Assembly (NCBI GenBank): GCA_030734395.1 | Contig: JAUZTG010000034.1 | Span: 1,612,001-1,676,000, forward strand | Reading direction: 5' to 3' | Length of the DNA stretch: 64,000 bases | From: Sarocladium kiliense | Taxonomy: Eukaryota > Ascomycota > Sordariomycetes > Hypocreales > Sarocladiaceae | In this document: piece by piece, positions 33,935 through 46,800 of the stretch | Layout: each line of letters begins with the position of its first letter | Numbering within the stretch: the stretch's first letter is position 1 | Translations under genes and position numbers: made by a program | The notes under the pieces: model-generated | Seen by the model: only the letters and a program-made list of their open reading frames with translations | Told to the model about the DNA's origin: nothing | Databases searched by the model: none

Positions 33935-35495
33935 GGCTGGAGCAGCCACCGCGCTCGAGGCGCCCTTGGAGGTGAGATGTGGTGTCGCCAATAGTAGTGA
34001 GGGCGAGAGGCTGCTGATTCTGGTGATGAGAATTGGGGAGGGTGGGTTGGCGCGTCGAGACGGGGGGCAGAAAGCCGTTGGTGGGAGCTTCGGTGGGCGC
34101 GATATCACTGGTCGTTGGGTGAAGGTTGGTTGTGCGAAGCCAAAGCCCATGAATACCGTAGGTCCCAGTCAGTGATAAGGTCCGTTGGTAAGTTTGCTGA
34201 TGGAATATCGCAGAGCACGTGGGTGCAGTTGTTGACGATTGATGGATTGGTCAAAAGCAAAGAGGAGTCCTGCAACAGCAGACCCAGATAGAGTAGTAGT
34301 GTCGAGTCTCAGAGTGGTTCGGTTCACCTGGTAAGCAGAGACAAAGGAAAAGGTGGTCGTGGTAGTGGTGACACCTCAGGATTCCCCTCGTCCAACGTTG
34401 GAGGGAGATGGTGGGACAGAGGAAGAGAGGGAGGCAGCTTAAGGTTGAAGAGTAGCGTATCGTCGTTGCATGTCTCCTCCAAACAAAGTTCCCGCCAACT
34501 TTTAGGTTCTTGAGGTAAGGGAAGGGGAGGTAAGTACTAAGCAAGGCAATGGGCCAACACGGACTGGATTACGTATGGATCTGTTCTTTTTGTTTTCCTG
34601 ACGGCCTCTGCCTTTTCGCTGCTTGGCCCTTTGGAGGGTGGATCTTCTGTCGCGGGCCGTGGGGTAGACTAAGACAGTAGCAGGAGGGATGACGAAGGTT
34701 CTCTAAGGTCGGAGTCAGGGATCTGGGGAGGCTGTGCTCGGGCTGAGTTGTTGATTCTGGCTGATGTTATTTGCTGTGTCGTACAGAGTTTACGGTGAGG
34801 CAGCATTAGTAGCTTCAATAGTCTCTTTGTTGGGCCAGGTTCAGTTCACATCACTTCGCATCATGGATTCATCGAGAGGGCCAGAGAAAACGCAGCATGG
34901 AGCTCGCCCAAAACACGGCCAGGGTGTCTGTACCCCTCTGTCTGTGTCTCGTCGCCGCTGTGTTTGCAATCGGAGGCAACCCACCACTCTCAAACAGGAA
35001 CCCAGGGGCGTTTGAGCTTCCTTTTCGACACCGACTTGGCCAAGCTAGACATTCAAGTTGACAATAAGCGATCAATTGAACACGAAGCATCCTCTTCCAG
35101 CTTCTGGACTAATTTGCCCTTTCTTTCGTCCGTACCTGAACCTGTGCCTTGAGCTAACAATGCTGGGCAATGTGGCTGAGCTTCTGCCGGGGCGTCATTC
35201 GGCAATCCACCCGAGCGATCCGACGTGCACATCTATCGACGCAACCACATTCAGCCTGCTTCGCTTTGTGACACGCTTGGATCGTTTCGACATTTGCATG
35301 CTTTGGCCTCAAACACTCAGACATGACGAGGTTAGGTTCAGCGTTTATTTCTGTCCATGTCCCCTGTTGTCTATCAAACCGAGGCACTTATTTCTGCGCT
35401 CTATCCTTTCCAGCGCCCTTCTAATTCTGGCATCTCACCTGCCCGTCAACAACTTCGTGACTTCATACATGCTGAATGCCATCCAACTTCACATC
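33935..35495. other. Intergenic, no gene seen
   Basis: About 1.56 kb between two minus-strand genes. The part next to 33934 could be coding if the upstream ATG at 34150 is used. The rest lacks coding character. Confidence 0.4.
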
Positions 35496-37609
35496 TTACT
35501 TCCTCTTAGTGGCCTTGCCCTTGTCGGCTCCAGTCGCCGTCGCCTTCGCCTCCAGCTCCTTGACAGCCTCAGCCGTCACCTCCTTTGCCTCTGCCTCTGC
35601 CTTGGCCTCATCCTTGACCTCCTCCTCATCGTCACCACCCTGTCCAAACTCATTGACACGAGTGTAGTCGATCCTGTACGCCCAACGCTGGTACAAGTAG
35701 ATGAAGAAGATGATATCGTCACGGAAGGTGGCCAATCGGTGCAGGATGGGCATCTTGATGGTGAACGCGAAGAGGTCGTCGATGAAGGTGTTGAGGAACT
35801 TGTACATCATCGCCTTGGCCGGCATGTGCGCCACGCTCTTGAGGCGGTAATTGATGTAAAGCGAGGGCACCATCATCAGGAAACCGTAAGTATACACGGA
35901 ACCGACCAGGGTTGTGATGACAAACGAGTACCAAGACTTGTGGCTATCGTAGAGAAGCGAGTAGATGCCGTACGCAATGAGCAGAGGTACAGCCAGGATG
36001 TACATGTACTTGAACGCAATCTCATCGTACTCCTTCGTCTTCTCCTCGGTCTCACTGAGCTTGTACTTGTCCTCCATGACGATGCTGTACGGGAGCAACG
36101 ATCCTGGCGCCGAAGGACGCACGCGGATGTTCACAATCGTGGTGATCTTCCACAGCTCGATAAAGATACCCACAACTTGGGAGCCAAGAATCATCCAGCT
36201 GGTGTTCTGCGAGTTGTCCAGTAGGTACAGGAAAATGACAGCCTGCATGAATACATTGGCGAGGATGGACCGGACAGAGATACCGACGTTGTCCTTCTTC
36301 TTGCGGTAGTGAGCGATATCGGATCCGAATGCGAGCGTCTCGAGAATCATGTGTGCAATAGAGGCGAACGCAGTGATGCCGAGCAGGATGGGGTTGTTGT
36401 CAATGAGAATTTCCTTGATCATCTCAATTTCGGTACCGTCACCGCCACCAGCGATAGCAGTACCCCAGGCAGCCGCTCGCAGGTTGTCCTTAGAGTTCAT
36501 CTCAATAGTAGCCATGGTCTGGAACTGGATAGCCATCATGTTCTTGAGGTCGATATACAGAGGAAGCTCGGTGACCGTGTCGTTGAGGATCGTCATGTGA
36601 TTGGTCAACTGCCAGAAGGTGTTCACGAAGAGAAGAGGGTCTGCCGGGAAATGTCAGCTACAGAGCGTTTAGTCTAGCAATCGGAGTAGGAGAACGCACA
36701 GTACCAGCCGTTCTGGCCCGTTGGATCGCGAGCACCTGTGGATTCAAGGCGCAAGAACTGCTTAGTGGCAGGGGGGAGCTGAGCAAAATCTGGCACACCC
36801 AGACCAGGAATGAAGGCGAAACTGGCGTTGGGGTGGTAGAAGTTGCCAATGATCGGACCCTTGATATCCTCCTCCGGGTCTGGCTCCTCTTGCTTGGGCA
36901 TATCATCGAGAAGGTTGCGCGTTTTGGCGACCTTCTTCTTCGGCAGATATTGTGTCAAAGGGTATGCGAAGTGGTATGCCTTGGCGGAATCGAAGCCAGG
37001 CGCCTTGGGATCGAGCTTGCTTCCGCTGAGGCCGATGTAGAAGTGACCCCATAGGGTGCCGTTGTTCTGGCAAGCCTTGGGCAGGGTGAACTTGGTTTCA
37101 ACATGACGCTTGTCCTTGTAATCATTCATGTGGAAGCTCTTCTCATCCAGCACAAGGTATTCGTCGGGGACCTGCGACAGCGGGGTCGGGTTGAAGGAAG
37201 GCGACAGGGTGACGACGATGTCGACATAACTGTCTTGCGGCCAAATTGGCGCAATCTTCCTGGGGAAAGCTCTGATCGTCGCACCCTCGTCAAGCTTCCT
37301 CGGACGCAGTTGGAAGGGCGGGATTCCATCGAGGTTTTGGGCAACAGTGGCCGTCTCGCCAGTCTGAGGATTGGTGATGGTGATTCCGGTCTGATCCTTG
37401 CGGTTCCAGTAGCTAATGCCCATGTTGATGCCGAAATAGACAGCACCACCAAGAGCCAGCTTCCATAGTGCGAAACCCTGTCCAGCGAGGACGGTTAGCT
37501 ATGCGCTTTTGATATGTTGTGTTTGGCAAACCGGTATGCTTACTCCTCCTGTTGCTTGTTGCTCCTGGGCCTCGCCGGCCGGCCGGCGCAAGACAGCAGC
37601 TTCGGCCAT
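35496..37609 (-). CDS. CLPTM1-family transmembrane protein
   Basis: Member of the CLPTM1 (cleft lip and palate transmembrane 1) family; animal members are ER/Golgi proteins affecting receptor trafficking and lipid scrambling. The fungal role is not established. Exons 37544-37609, 36700-37477 and 35496-36640 give 662 residues. Joins: QQATGG-GFALWKLALGGAVYFGI (first membrane helix) and GQNGWY-YPLLFVNTFWQL. Large lumenal domain with NGTLWGHFYI and FYHPN, then several helices: LLGITAFASIAHMILETLAF, ILANVFMQAVIFLYLL, YMYILAVPLLIAYGIYSLLY, FVITTLVGSVYTYGFLMMVP. Conserved YRLKSVAHMPAKAMMYKFLNTFIDDLFAF block. The C-terminal tail is Lys/Glu/Ala-rich. Confidence 0.93.
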
Positions 37610-38071
37610 GGCGGCAATTATTCGATCGAGTAACTGTCGACGCTGAACGGATCCGGATTGGAGGTCAGGACTAGGCCTGTGGAATCGTCAACGGGGTATG
37701 CTGACGACAAGACGGTGCACAGCTGCGCGATGTTGGAGCTGGAAAAGTTGGAGAGGCCGTTTTGACGCGGCGTTTGGGTTGCCTTGTTGGGACGAGGGGA
37801 TGGCTGCCCACGGATCCCTGAGGACAACGTGCGACGAAACGGTGGATGGTGCAGTGGGTTCCCGGGGGACGCAACAGCCAACCCAGACGAAGGTTACAGC
37901 CCCGTGGGTAGCTTGGCTAGTGCTGTTAGTGGCTGGCCGAGACCCTGAAGAACCCCTAAAAGCCCACCCTCCCGCTAAGATCAAGGTAGTAGGCGTCCTC
38001 CATCACATCACGCCATATACTAAAAGTTCACAGAGACGTGGTGGAAATCAACCGTCTTATATATCACTAAT
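37610..38071. other. Intergenic, CLPTM1 promoter side
   Basis: About 460 bp between the CLPTM1-family start and the end of the Zn2Cys6 gene. No coding frame with support. Confidence 0.4.
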
Positions 38072-40408
38072 TCACACGTGGCCGTGCTTATATGTAACCT
38101 GGATAAGGCGATGTATGTCTGCCATCAACCTCAGGCTCTGTTCGACGCTTGGAGACGGAACACCGCCCATGAGACTCCGCCAACTACTGAGCGTAGTCTG
38201 AAGATGCTCACCTGCGACCAGGACTTGAGTGCCGACCAGATCGCAAAGCGAGCGTACCCGGCAGGCAGCCAAGAGCATCAACATTGCGCCAGCCATCCTG
38301 CTCAATGTTAGCGGTTTCCGAGACCAGACAAATGCTGGAGACTCACGAGAGGGAGCAGATCCATGTATCAACGAGGCACGTCTGACCGAAGCCGCGGAGG
38401 TTGAGAATATGTAGCAGACAAGAGTCAAGGCATATCTTGGAACCGTTCAAGGCATCTTGTTGAAGCGAAGAGTTGACTGCGTTGGCTGTTTGCACTCCGC
38501 TGAGAGTCCACATCAGATATGGTCGATATATGACACTTCGGCAGGTCAAGTACCGTTGCCGCAGAAAGCTGCCTGCCTCGGTTTGTGTGCTGCCTCTTGA
38601 GTGGCCTTGGCCATTAACTGCATTCAGATCAACATCAAAGGCTAATGCCCGAGGAAGAACTTCGCGCCATTCATCAAGTTGATGGTCAAGCTCCCGGACC
38701 ACAGCAGGGAATTTGGCGGGATTCAGTGCTGTGCCAGTGCTGCGAGCATACAGCAGATGGTGAACACGATTCAAGAGCCTGCGCATGGATATGCAAGCGA
38801 GAAAATACAAGGATGAGAGTTCCTTCTGCTCGGGCGAATAGTGAGTGTCGAACTCTCCCGGCAAGGGTGTAGATGACTCGACCTGCGAGACTCCAGACTG
38901 AGGAAGTGCAGGAAGCTCAGCAAGATAGTCACTGACAAGGAGTACAATTAGCTTCAGACCGAACGATGATTTGCAAGCATGTTACCTTTCAAGGATGTAA
39001 CACGACCAAAAGATTCGTCGGATACGCTCCTCGTCTGCGTAGTTCTCCTCCTCCGGTCTATAAGACAGCAAAAGGAGACACTTCGTTGCTGACGCATTGA
39101 TATATTCCCACGCCTGAAGGGGTCTTCGAAGGAAGGCGAAGTACAGCCTGCGCGAATTAGTACTCCAAGTACTTAGAGCACGTCCTCAACGGTGGTACTC
39201 ACGCAATGAAGAACAGACAATGTGTTGCCTGACTACTGACGTGGGCGTGCACCATGTGAAGACGTCTGAGCACACCATCAAAGTATGCATCTGCCAAAGA
39301 TTTCCGAGATGCACGCTTTTCCTTCTCGTCCTCTGACTCTGGAGGTCCCTCTGCGAGGCCCGCAGTTACCTGGCCCGCCAGTCCAAGGGCCATTGTGAGG
39401 GCTGCTAAACAGAAGTCCAGATCCTCATTCTCATTGGTAGCTCCGCTAAGTAACGTTTTCCGAATATTGGCAAGTTCTTGGGTTGACGTAACCGGATACC
39501 AAAAGTTGACTGTGTTGCAAAAGGACTCAAGAACTTCGTCGATTTCATGTGTGCTCAGCATCGGAAACCAGGCGTTGGACCTAGTTTTCAAAGACGGCCG
39601 AGATTGCTCCAGGTGGAAGATGGAAGTATAACCGTCACGCAGCTCTGGGAAGAGATTGAAGTGTGGCCATTGCAGGACTGCTTCGGTCGCCGAGGTATGC
39701 ATCGAAGCAAGAACGGCATTGTCCAGGCTATTCACAACCTCATGACCGAAGTCCTTTGGTAATGGAGCATTCTGATGGAAGGTACGATCACTGGAAGTGA
39801 AGTCGCTGTGAGGGGAGGCAGAGAATGATGCCGCTGGGTTCTCGCGCGGCCATCCTGGAGACAGGATCGGCCCCCGAGGCTGCTCTGTTGGCGATGTTTG
39901 AGTTTGCTGGGATGTAATGAGCTCCTGACCTGGATCAATTCATGGCAAAATTGGCTGGACGGACCTTTGGCAGCAAAGCGATTGTCTCTCGCATCTCATG
40001 CAGCGCTGCTTCTACGCGCAGAACGCCTTCGAGAATGACATCGCTCTTCCCTCGTCTACAAGAGAGCGTTCTTCAGTCAGAGAAATCATCACAACAAGTG
40101 TGAAAGGTAGCCAAGGTCATCCTACGTATTTGCTTCAGAGCCATAAGTGCATTCCTGACGGTTGGCGTCGCATGTTGCACAGGGATTGGAGCCATTGCAC
40201 CTGTTCACCCCCAATTGTTAACACCACAGTGGCGATCAGTGCTTGAGAGATTCAATTCACCTGATCTTCTTTGCCCGACAAGTATCGCACTATTGCCAAG
40301 AGGAAGTGTCAGAAAAGGAGCTGCCAAACTGCAATTTGTTTACACAACACTCACCGCGTGGCTCGCTCTCAACCTCTTCCGGGCCGGTTCGGATGTGTCG
40401 TTGTCCAT
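38072..40408 (-). CDS. Zn2Cys6 fungal transcription factor
   Basis: Nuclear regulator with an N-terminal Gal4-type zinc cluster and a fungal-specific (Fungal_trans) middle domain. Eight exons: 40355-40408, 40261-40289, 40126-40200, 39965-40055, 39203-39906, 38986-39147, 38347-38931, 38072-38297, giving 641 residues. The cluster is Cys19-x2-Cys22-x6-Cys29-x5-Cys35-x2-Cys38-x6-Cys45 (CDTCRAKKIRC...CATC...C), split across exons 2 and 3; exon 2 is 29 nt. A coiled-coil-like segment follows (VEAALHEMRETIALLPK). Fungal_trans signatures: ESFCNTVNFWYPVTS, RPLQAWEYINASATKCLLLL, DEERIRRIFWSCYILESDYL. The last exon boundary is the weakest join. Next to a lactose-permease-like gene and beta-galactosidase, so a local regulator is plausible. 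Confidence 0.87.
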
Positions 40409-40833
40409 CTTCACGATGGGGAAAGCAATGACCAGCTCTCCCCAGCTTGATCGTCGAAGCTCCAACCTTTCCCCACAATAGCTATCGCAGGTCGGCCATC
40501 AAGGGAAAAAGTCGATGTTCCGTGTTTCGTAGATGCAAGGGCCAAGAGCGAAGAGTTGCGATCTCGCTCCGACACGGGCCGAGGTATACTACGTTGGCTC
40601 CAAATGTGCGCCGTTGAGCGCGTGATCGGTGGAGAGGTTAGTCGACAACGGGGCCTGTGAGACCAGTCGTCTGATTGACGCGCTTCTGATAGAACCCAGG
40701 GATACAGGAACAAGCTTGGAGCTTATTTCCCCACACTATTCACCAGCGCGACGGTGCAAGATCACAAGCTTTCATTGTCTGTCTACCTAAGCAGTGACCA
40801 CTAATTGTGGACAGAAACGACATCTGCGTGTGT
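40409..40833. other. Intergenic, regulator promoter side
   Basis: About 425 bp between the Zn2Cys6 start and the permease 3' end. Nothing further seen. Confidence 0.4.
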
Positions 40834-42567
40834 TCAAACATCCAGCTCTTTCTCTGGAGCAATCTGCACCGTGTTCAAGACAGTCTGCGCGGACCTTTGC
40901 TCCAGACTCTTCTTGACCGGGTTCTTGGCACTAAAGACCTCGTCCAGCTCCTCCAAAGTACGGCCGTTGGTCTCTGGCCAGAAGAAGTATATAATGGTCG
41001 CTTCAAACAGGTCCCAGAAAATGAAGACGATGTAGAAGTAGTACTTGATGTTCAGGAACGCCGGACCAGACGAGTACTGGATGACGGTTGATGCAGCCGA
41101 GCTGGCCAGGTTGCCGACAGCAGTACCCTTTGCACGAGTGGTAGTCTCGAGCGTCTCGGCAATGTACATACTCTGGAGAGGCGTCCAGCCGAATGAGAAG
41201 ACAATCCCGAAGATGAAGATCATTGCGACGGTCGCGTTAGCTGCGGCTGAGTCGTCGGGGTTGGTGGTTGACCTGGCGCTTGTGCCAGTGATGATAGCGA
41301 AACAGAATGAGCAGAAGACGATAGAGTAGATGAGCAGAGGTCGACGGCCAATAACATCAGTCATACGAGCACCGATCATGGCAGAGATCATGCAAAGAAT
41401 TGGGTTGACTCCGTTCAGAGCAAGAACTCGCTTCTCATCGTCAATACCAGCGTTCTTCAACATCACGGGCAAGTCTAATATAGATAATGATCAGCTTGAG
41501 TTTAAGGGCTTCGAGTAGCAGGGCGCACAACATACAGTAGGAGCTCAAGCTGTTACCGGAGACCTGACCAAAGCAAGCCATACCCAGGACACAGATGAGA
41601 CGACGACGAGCATTGTGAGTGTTCCAGAGCTCGTGGTAGTCCCACCACTTCTTGTCAGAAGCCTCTGAGCGAATCTGGCTAACCATCTCCTGAAGCTGCA
41701 GTTGTACCATCGGGTGGTCCGGGTCGCCTTCGCCATGGTATTTCGTGAGAACGGCTGCGGCTTGCTCGACCTTGTCGTGCGCGACAAGCCAGCGAGGAGA
41801 TTCTGGGATGAAGAATACGCCGACGAGAACGAAACCGGAGGTGACCATCTGCAGCCACACGGGAATTCTCCAGCCGTGATCGCCTTCGATATAGGAGCAG
41901 CCGTAGACGGTCCATGAGGCGATGATGCTCCCGAGCCACCACAAAGTATTGCTATGGTATGTTAGCCTCTCGCAATTCCCGACAGCAATCCATGATTCCG
42001 GTTATGAACTTACTAGAAGCCTGTGATCGTGCCTCGCCAGTGCGGGTGTGCCATCTCGCTGACGTAGGTTGGAGCAGAAACAGCACAGAAACTAACACCA
42101 AAACCAAGCACGAATCGACCGGCAAGGAATTGGCCCTCAGTCTTGGATGGTGCTTGAACACATGTGCCGACAATGATGATCAGTGCACCCGTGAACATAC
42201 CCCATCTTCTGCCAAAGTAATCATTGACGGGTCCAGTGAAGAAGACAGCAACGACAGATCCAATGTTGTACATGGCAAAGATGATTCCAGTGCTCTCATC
42301 AACGACCTCCTTATCGAAGAACTTCATGTAAGACCCCATGCTGTTCAGACCACCCATCAGACTACCATCGTAGCCGTTGAGACAGCCACAGAGGTAGGGG
42401 ATCAGGAGAACAGCGTATAGCTTCAGCATGTTCTTGGTAGTTGGGGAGTACTTGGTGTCAACCACATCGTGGGCGATTTGGACAACCTCGTCGACATTCT
42501 TCTCGCGCACGGTCTCCTCTTGGTGGACATCTGACGCCGCTACCGGCTCGTCCTTGATATTCGCCAT
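40834..42567 (-). CDS. Lactose permease-like MFS sugar transporter
   Basis: Plasma-membrane sugar:proton symporter of the fungal lactose permease (Lac12/LacpA) group. Exons 42014-42567, 41536-41951 and 40834-41474 give 536 residues. Joins GTITGF-YNTLWWLGS and SLSSY-YLPVMLKNAG are in frame. Sugar-porter signatures: GYDGSLMGGLNSM, GPVNDYFGRRWGM, FLAGRFVLGFGVSFCAVSAPTYVSEMAHP, HWRGTITG, FFIPESPRWL, GRRPLLI and FFWPETNGRTLEELDEVF. Polar N-tail of about 45 residues. The ATG at 42567 is the first after the in-frame leader. It is divergent from the GH2 beta-galactosidase across 1.27 kb, the layout known for lactose loci, which supports the substrate guess. Confidence 0.9.
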
Positions 42568-43835
42568 AATGAGGATAAATCTCAAAAAGTAGATGAAGTA
42601 GTGGCAGTAAAATTTGCCATGAACACAGGGAAGTTGATTGGGATGCAGCTTCAATGAGGCAGGGAGGGGGTCCGATATAACTTATACATGGCACGATACC
42701 AAGCACTCAATTAATTTCTTGCGCTGCTTTCCCTTCCTGGTTCGCATCAACAGTCACCACAACGATAACCGCGTCTCATTGAGAATTAAGGAGGGAACAT
42801 GTGAGGGCGAACCATCGCTTGAATCCTGTCTGGGGTAAAGTGGAGCAAACACATGGCTGCCATGATAATACCGCTCCAATCCGAGGACTCGTGTCATTCA
42901 CGGAGCCGATGAACAGGTGCTGAAGCAAGGCCAGAGTCATTCGAGTTGCTGGGGGTGTTCCTGAGCTTCGTCTGGGGGGAAACTTGGGGATGGTGGTGTG
43001 CGCGGTGATTGGTGGCCGGGGATACCGGAGCCGAGAATGGTTGCAGCAACTGTGCCAGAGGAATCGCTCGGCTCCTGATGAACCGGGCTGTGGAGAAAAT
43101 GGTGGTGATTGCAAACCATCCTCCTCGGCTCTCGTGCGGAGAACCCTGTCAGTCTGCTCCTCGTCTCCTCATAGCTGCATTGCGAGACCATCACCAGGTG
43201 AAAACCAAGTTGGCTTGCAGGTCTTCCGGGGAAGCAGGACAGCAATCGATCCTTCGGCCTCTTCTTCGGCAAATAGTCATTCTTGGAAACTTGGGCGACA
43301 TGGCGTAAGGCATCGCCTAGGGTTGCCGTGCACGCGAACATGAAGAGTTGGCGGCTTCCAAGCTAAGCTAAGCTGTAAGTGAGGAGCTCTCCGCCTCCAC
43401 CGCAACTTTGCAACCCCACGTCGGTGATCACATCCAAGAAGAGAATCCAAGGCGGCTGAATGCGACGCAGTAGGCCGTGCAATGATGTACGAGTCGAGCT
43501 GTTGCTGCGGCCAGCGGGTTTGCTCCATAGGTCTTGCATCGTGGGCACCATGCATCTCCGCTTGTGGGGGATCCAAGAAGAGTTCGCTCCAGGCGGCCAA
43601 CTTTCGTAATTCTGACAAAAGTCCTGGCAAGGTATAAGAAAGCTGTCTGTCAGGTGGCCTTGTGTTGGCTTGCTGAACTCCCATCCTGTCGGACGTAAGA
43701 ACCTAGACAGTTCTGCAACTTAGCTTCCTCCTCTGAAGCGTCTTTTTCATCTCTTCTTGCTTCTCATCCCTTCGTATCAGCGCTTCGGAGCAGCAGGAGC
43801 ATTGATCGGTGCGATTGGCACTCCCTCCTGCGACA
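42568..43835. promoter_or_regulatory. Bidirectional promoter, permease/beta-galactosidase
   Basis: 1268 bp shared by the divergent lactose-permease-like and GH2 genes. Visible candidate sites: the inverted repeat CCGGGGATACCGG (43016-43028), with a further CGG at 43003-43005 and CCG at 43031-43033, the kind of triplets bound by Zn2Cys6 dimers. CreA-type SYGGRG motifs occur at 42830-42835, 42972-42977 and 43016-43021. A tandem AGCTAAGCTAAGCT lies near 43361-43374. All are motif matches only. Confidence 0.5.
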
Positions 43836-46800
43836 ATGGCTTCCCAAGCTTCCCTGCCGCTCCAGGAGCTCGAGGGCACTCCCGACCACCAGAACCCCGC
43901 AGTCATCCGTCGCAACACCCTTCCAGCGCGATCATATTACATCCCCGAAACATCGCTTCTTCTGAACGGAAAGTGGGAGTTCTGCCACTCGCCTACGCCG
44001 GAGGAGAGCCCAAGCCCGGAGGACTCCCAACCAGAGGACGAATGGGGCACCATTGACGTGCCTGGCCACTGGCAGCTCCAGGGCCACGGACGTCCTCACT
44101 ACACCAACACGCAGTTCCCGATCCCGGTCTGCCCACCGCATGTGCCGACAGAGAATCCTACGGGTTGCTACAAGCGCCAATTCTTCGTGCCTTCTACGTG
44201 GCACAATGGCATAGATCTCAGACTCCGATTTGACGGCGTCGATTGTTCCTACCATGTCTGGGTCAATGGCGCATTGATCGGCTATGCCGAAGGCTCAAGA
44301 AATGCTTCGGAATTCGACGTGTCTGGTGTCGTCAAGAAGGACGGACCAAACGAGGTCTTCGTCAAAGTCTACCAATGGTCAACGGCGACCTGGATCGAGG
44401 ACCAGGACCAGTGGTACCTCTCAGGCATCTTTCGTGATGTCCACCTCATAGCTTTCCCGTCAACCAACAGGATCAACGACTGGTTCGCACGCACCGACTT
44501 TGATGCGCAGTACAAGAATGCAAAACTCCAGGTCTCCGTTGACATCCTTGCTTCAGAGGCTGGAGACGTGAGCTTGACTCTGAGTGAGCTCCCAAAGAAC
44601 GGTGGCGGTGTGCTCTACGAATCAAAGGCATCATTCAAGACGGACGACACCAAAGTCAGTATTGAGGTCGATGTTGCTGAGCCTCAGAAGTGGACTGCTG
44701 AGACACCTTACCTGTATCGCCTCGATATTGCACTCGGCTCCCACAAGGTCCATCAAAACATCGGCTTCCGCAAGGTCGAGCTCAAAGATGGCCTGATTAC
44801 GGTGAACGGCGTCGCGCCTCGCTTCTACGGTGTCAACCGACACGAGCATCACCCACACTTCGGTCGTGCAGTACCGCTTGAATTCATCAAGAAGGATCTC
44901 CTCCTGATGAAGACGCACAACATCAACTCACTCCGTTGCTCCCACTACCCTCCCCATCCAGCCTTGTTCGACCTGACAGATGAGTTGGGTCTTTGGGTTA
45001 TGGATGAAGCCGATCTCGAGGCGCACGGATTCTACGATGCCATCGCCCGTCCCCTGGATATCCCCGAGGAATGGGACTACGAAATCCGAAAAGCGAAGAC
45101 GAACGGCCCTGCCGCTAAATACACCACCGATAACGCCGACTGGCAACATGCCTATGTTGACCGGATGGTTCAGCTGGTTCAGAGAGATAAGAACCACTCG
45201 AGCATCATCATGTGGTCGCTGGGCAATGAAGCATTCTATGGACAGAACCACAAGGCTATGTACGATTGGGGCAAGGAATTCGATCCCACCCGCCCCATTC
45301 ACTACGAAGGCGACGCCAAAGCGGCCTCTGCAGACATGTTCTCGTACATGTATCCGCCCCTAGATCGTCTCCTCAATCTGTGCAAGACAGAGGGTGTCAA
45401 GGAGGATGGCACTTATGACAAGCCCATCGTTCTTTGTGAGTTTGCGCATGCCATGGGCAATGGCCCTGGTGGACTTGAGGACTATGTGGAAGCTTTCGAG
45501 AACAACCGCCGCCTTCAAGGAGGCTGGGTCTGGGAATGGGCCAATCACGGCTTGTGGAAAGAAGACACTGATGGCAAAGGTTACTATGCCTATGGTGGCG
45601 ACTTTGGCGAATGGCCACACGATGGTACCTTCGTCATGGATGGCCTCCTTCACAGTACGCATGAGCCTACGCCGGGCTTGATCGAGTTGAAGAAGGCATA
45701 CCAGCCTCTACAACTGTCTATCAAGGATGGAAAGCTTCATATCAAGAACAAGTACGACTTCATCGGGGCAAAACACCTGGCTGCATCCTACAAGATTGAG
45801 GATCTTGGAGCGAAGTCAACCGTGGTCGCAGCTGGGGCCATCGATCTTCCTGATATCCCAGCTGGAGAGTCAGTTGAGTTGGATCTCCCCTCCTCAAAGT
45901 TCCCTGCAGGGTCGCAAAATGATCTTCACATCACTGTGTCTTTCCGCCTGCGGGATAGCTTCGACTGGGCAGAGCCAGGTCATGAGATTGCCTGGGCTCA
46001 AGGCCAAGTATCCAACTCATCTACGATTGAAGCCGTGCCTCAAGTCCCTCGAGGTGCTCTGACAGCTCCTCTACAAGTCTCGAAGACACGTGCTCGTGCA
46101 ACAATCTCTGGCAGCAACTTCTCTTTCGTCTTCGATACCGCTCGGGGATTGTTAGCTTCGTGGACTGCTGGTGGGAGAACCATTTTGGAGAAGAACCCAG
46201 TGACTGGTGCTGCTATTTTCCCTGGCATCTACCGTCCACCTACCGACAACGATCAGCCCATTGACCATCCTTACTGGGTTCACTACGGTGTGCACAAGAT
46301 GACAAGTCAACTTCGTACTTTGGACATTCAGGCTGCGGAGGACAACGTGGTTCTGTCGACCAAGACCTTCTTTTCGCCTCCCGTTCTCGATTGGGGATTC
46401 GACGTTACGACCACTTACACGATCCTGCCATCTGGAAGCCTTGCCGTAGAGCTTACAATGATCCCAGGAGGCAAGAAGCCCACCCACATCCCTCGCATCG
46501 GACTAGATCTTCGTCTGCCAAAGGCGCTTTCCAGTGTCAAATACAAGGGTCTTGGACCAGGCGAGGCTTATCCTGATAAAAAGAGCTCTCAGCGCCTCGG
46601 AGTCTACAACGCAACAGTGCCAGAACTTCACCAGCACTACGAAGTACCCCAAGAGGGTGGCAACCGCATGGAAGCACGCTATGTTGAGGTCACAGACGGC
46701 CATGCCGGTGGTCTTCGCGCGACTCCTTCATCTGCTGACGCTTGGAAGGGCTCAGTGTCCCGCAACTTCAACTGGCAGGTAAGCCACTACACTTCTGAGA

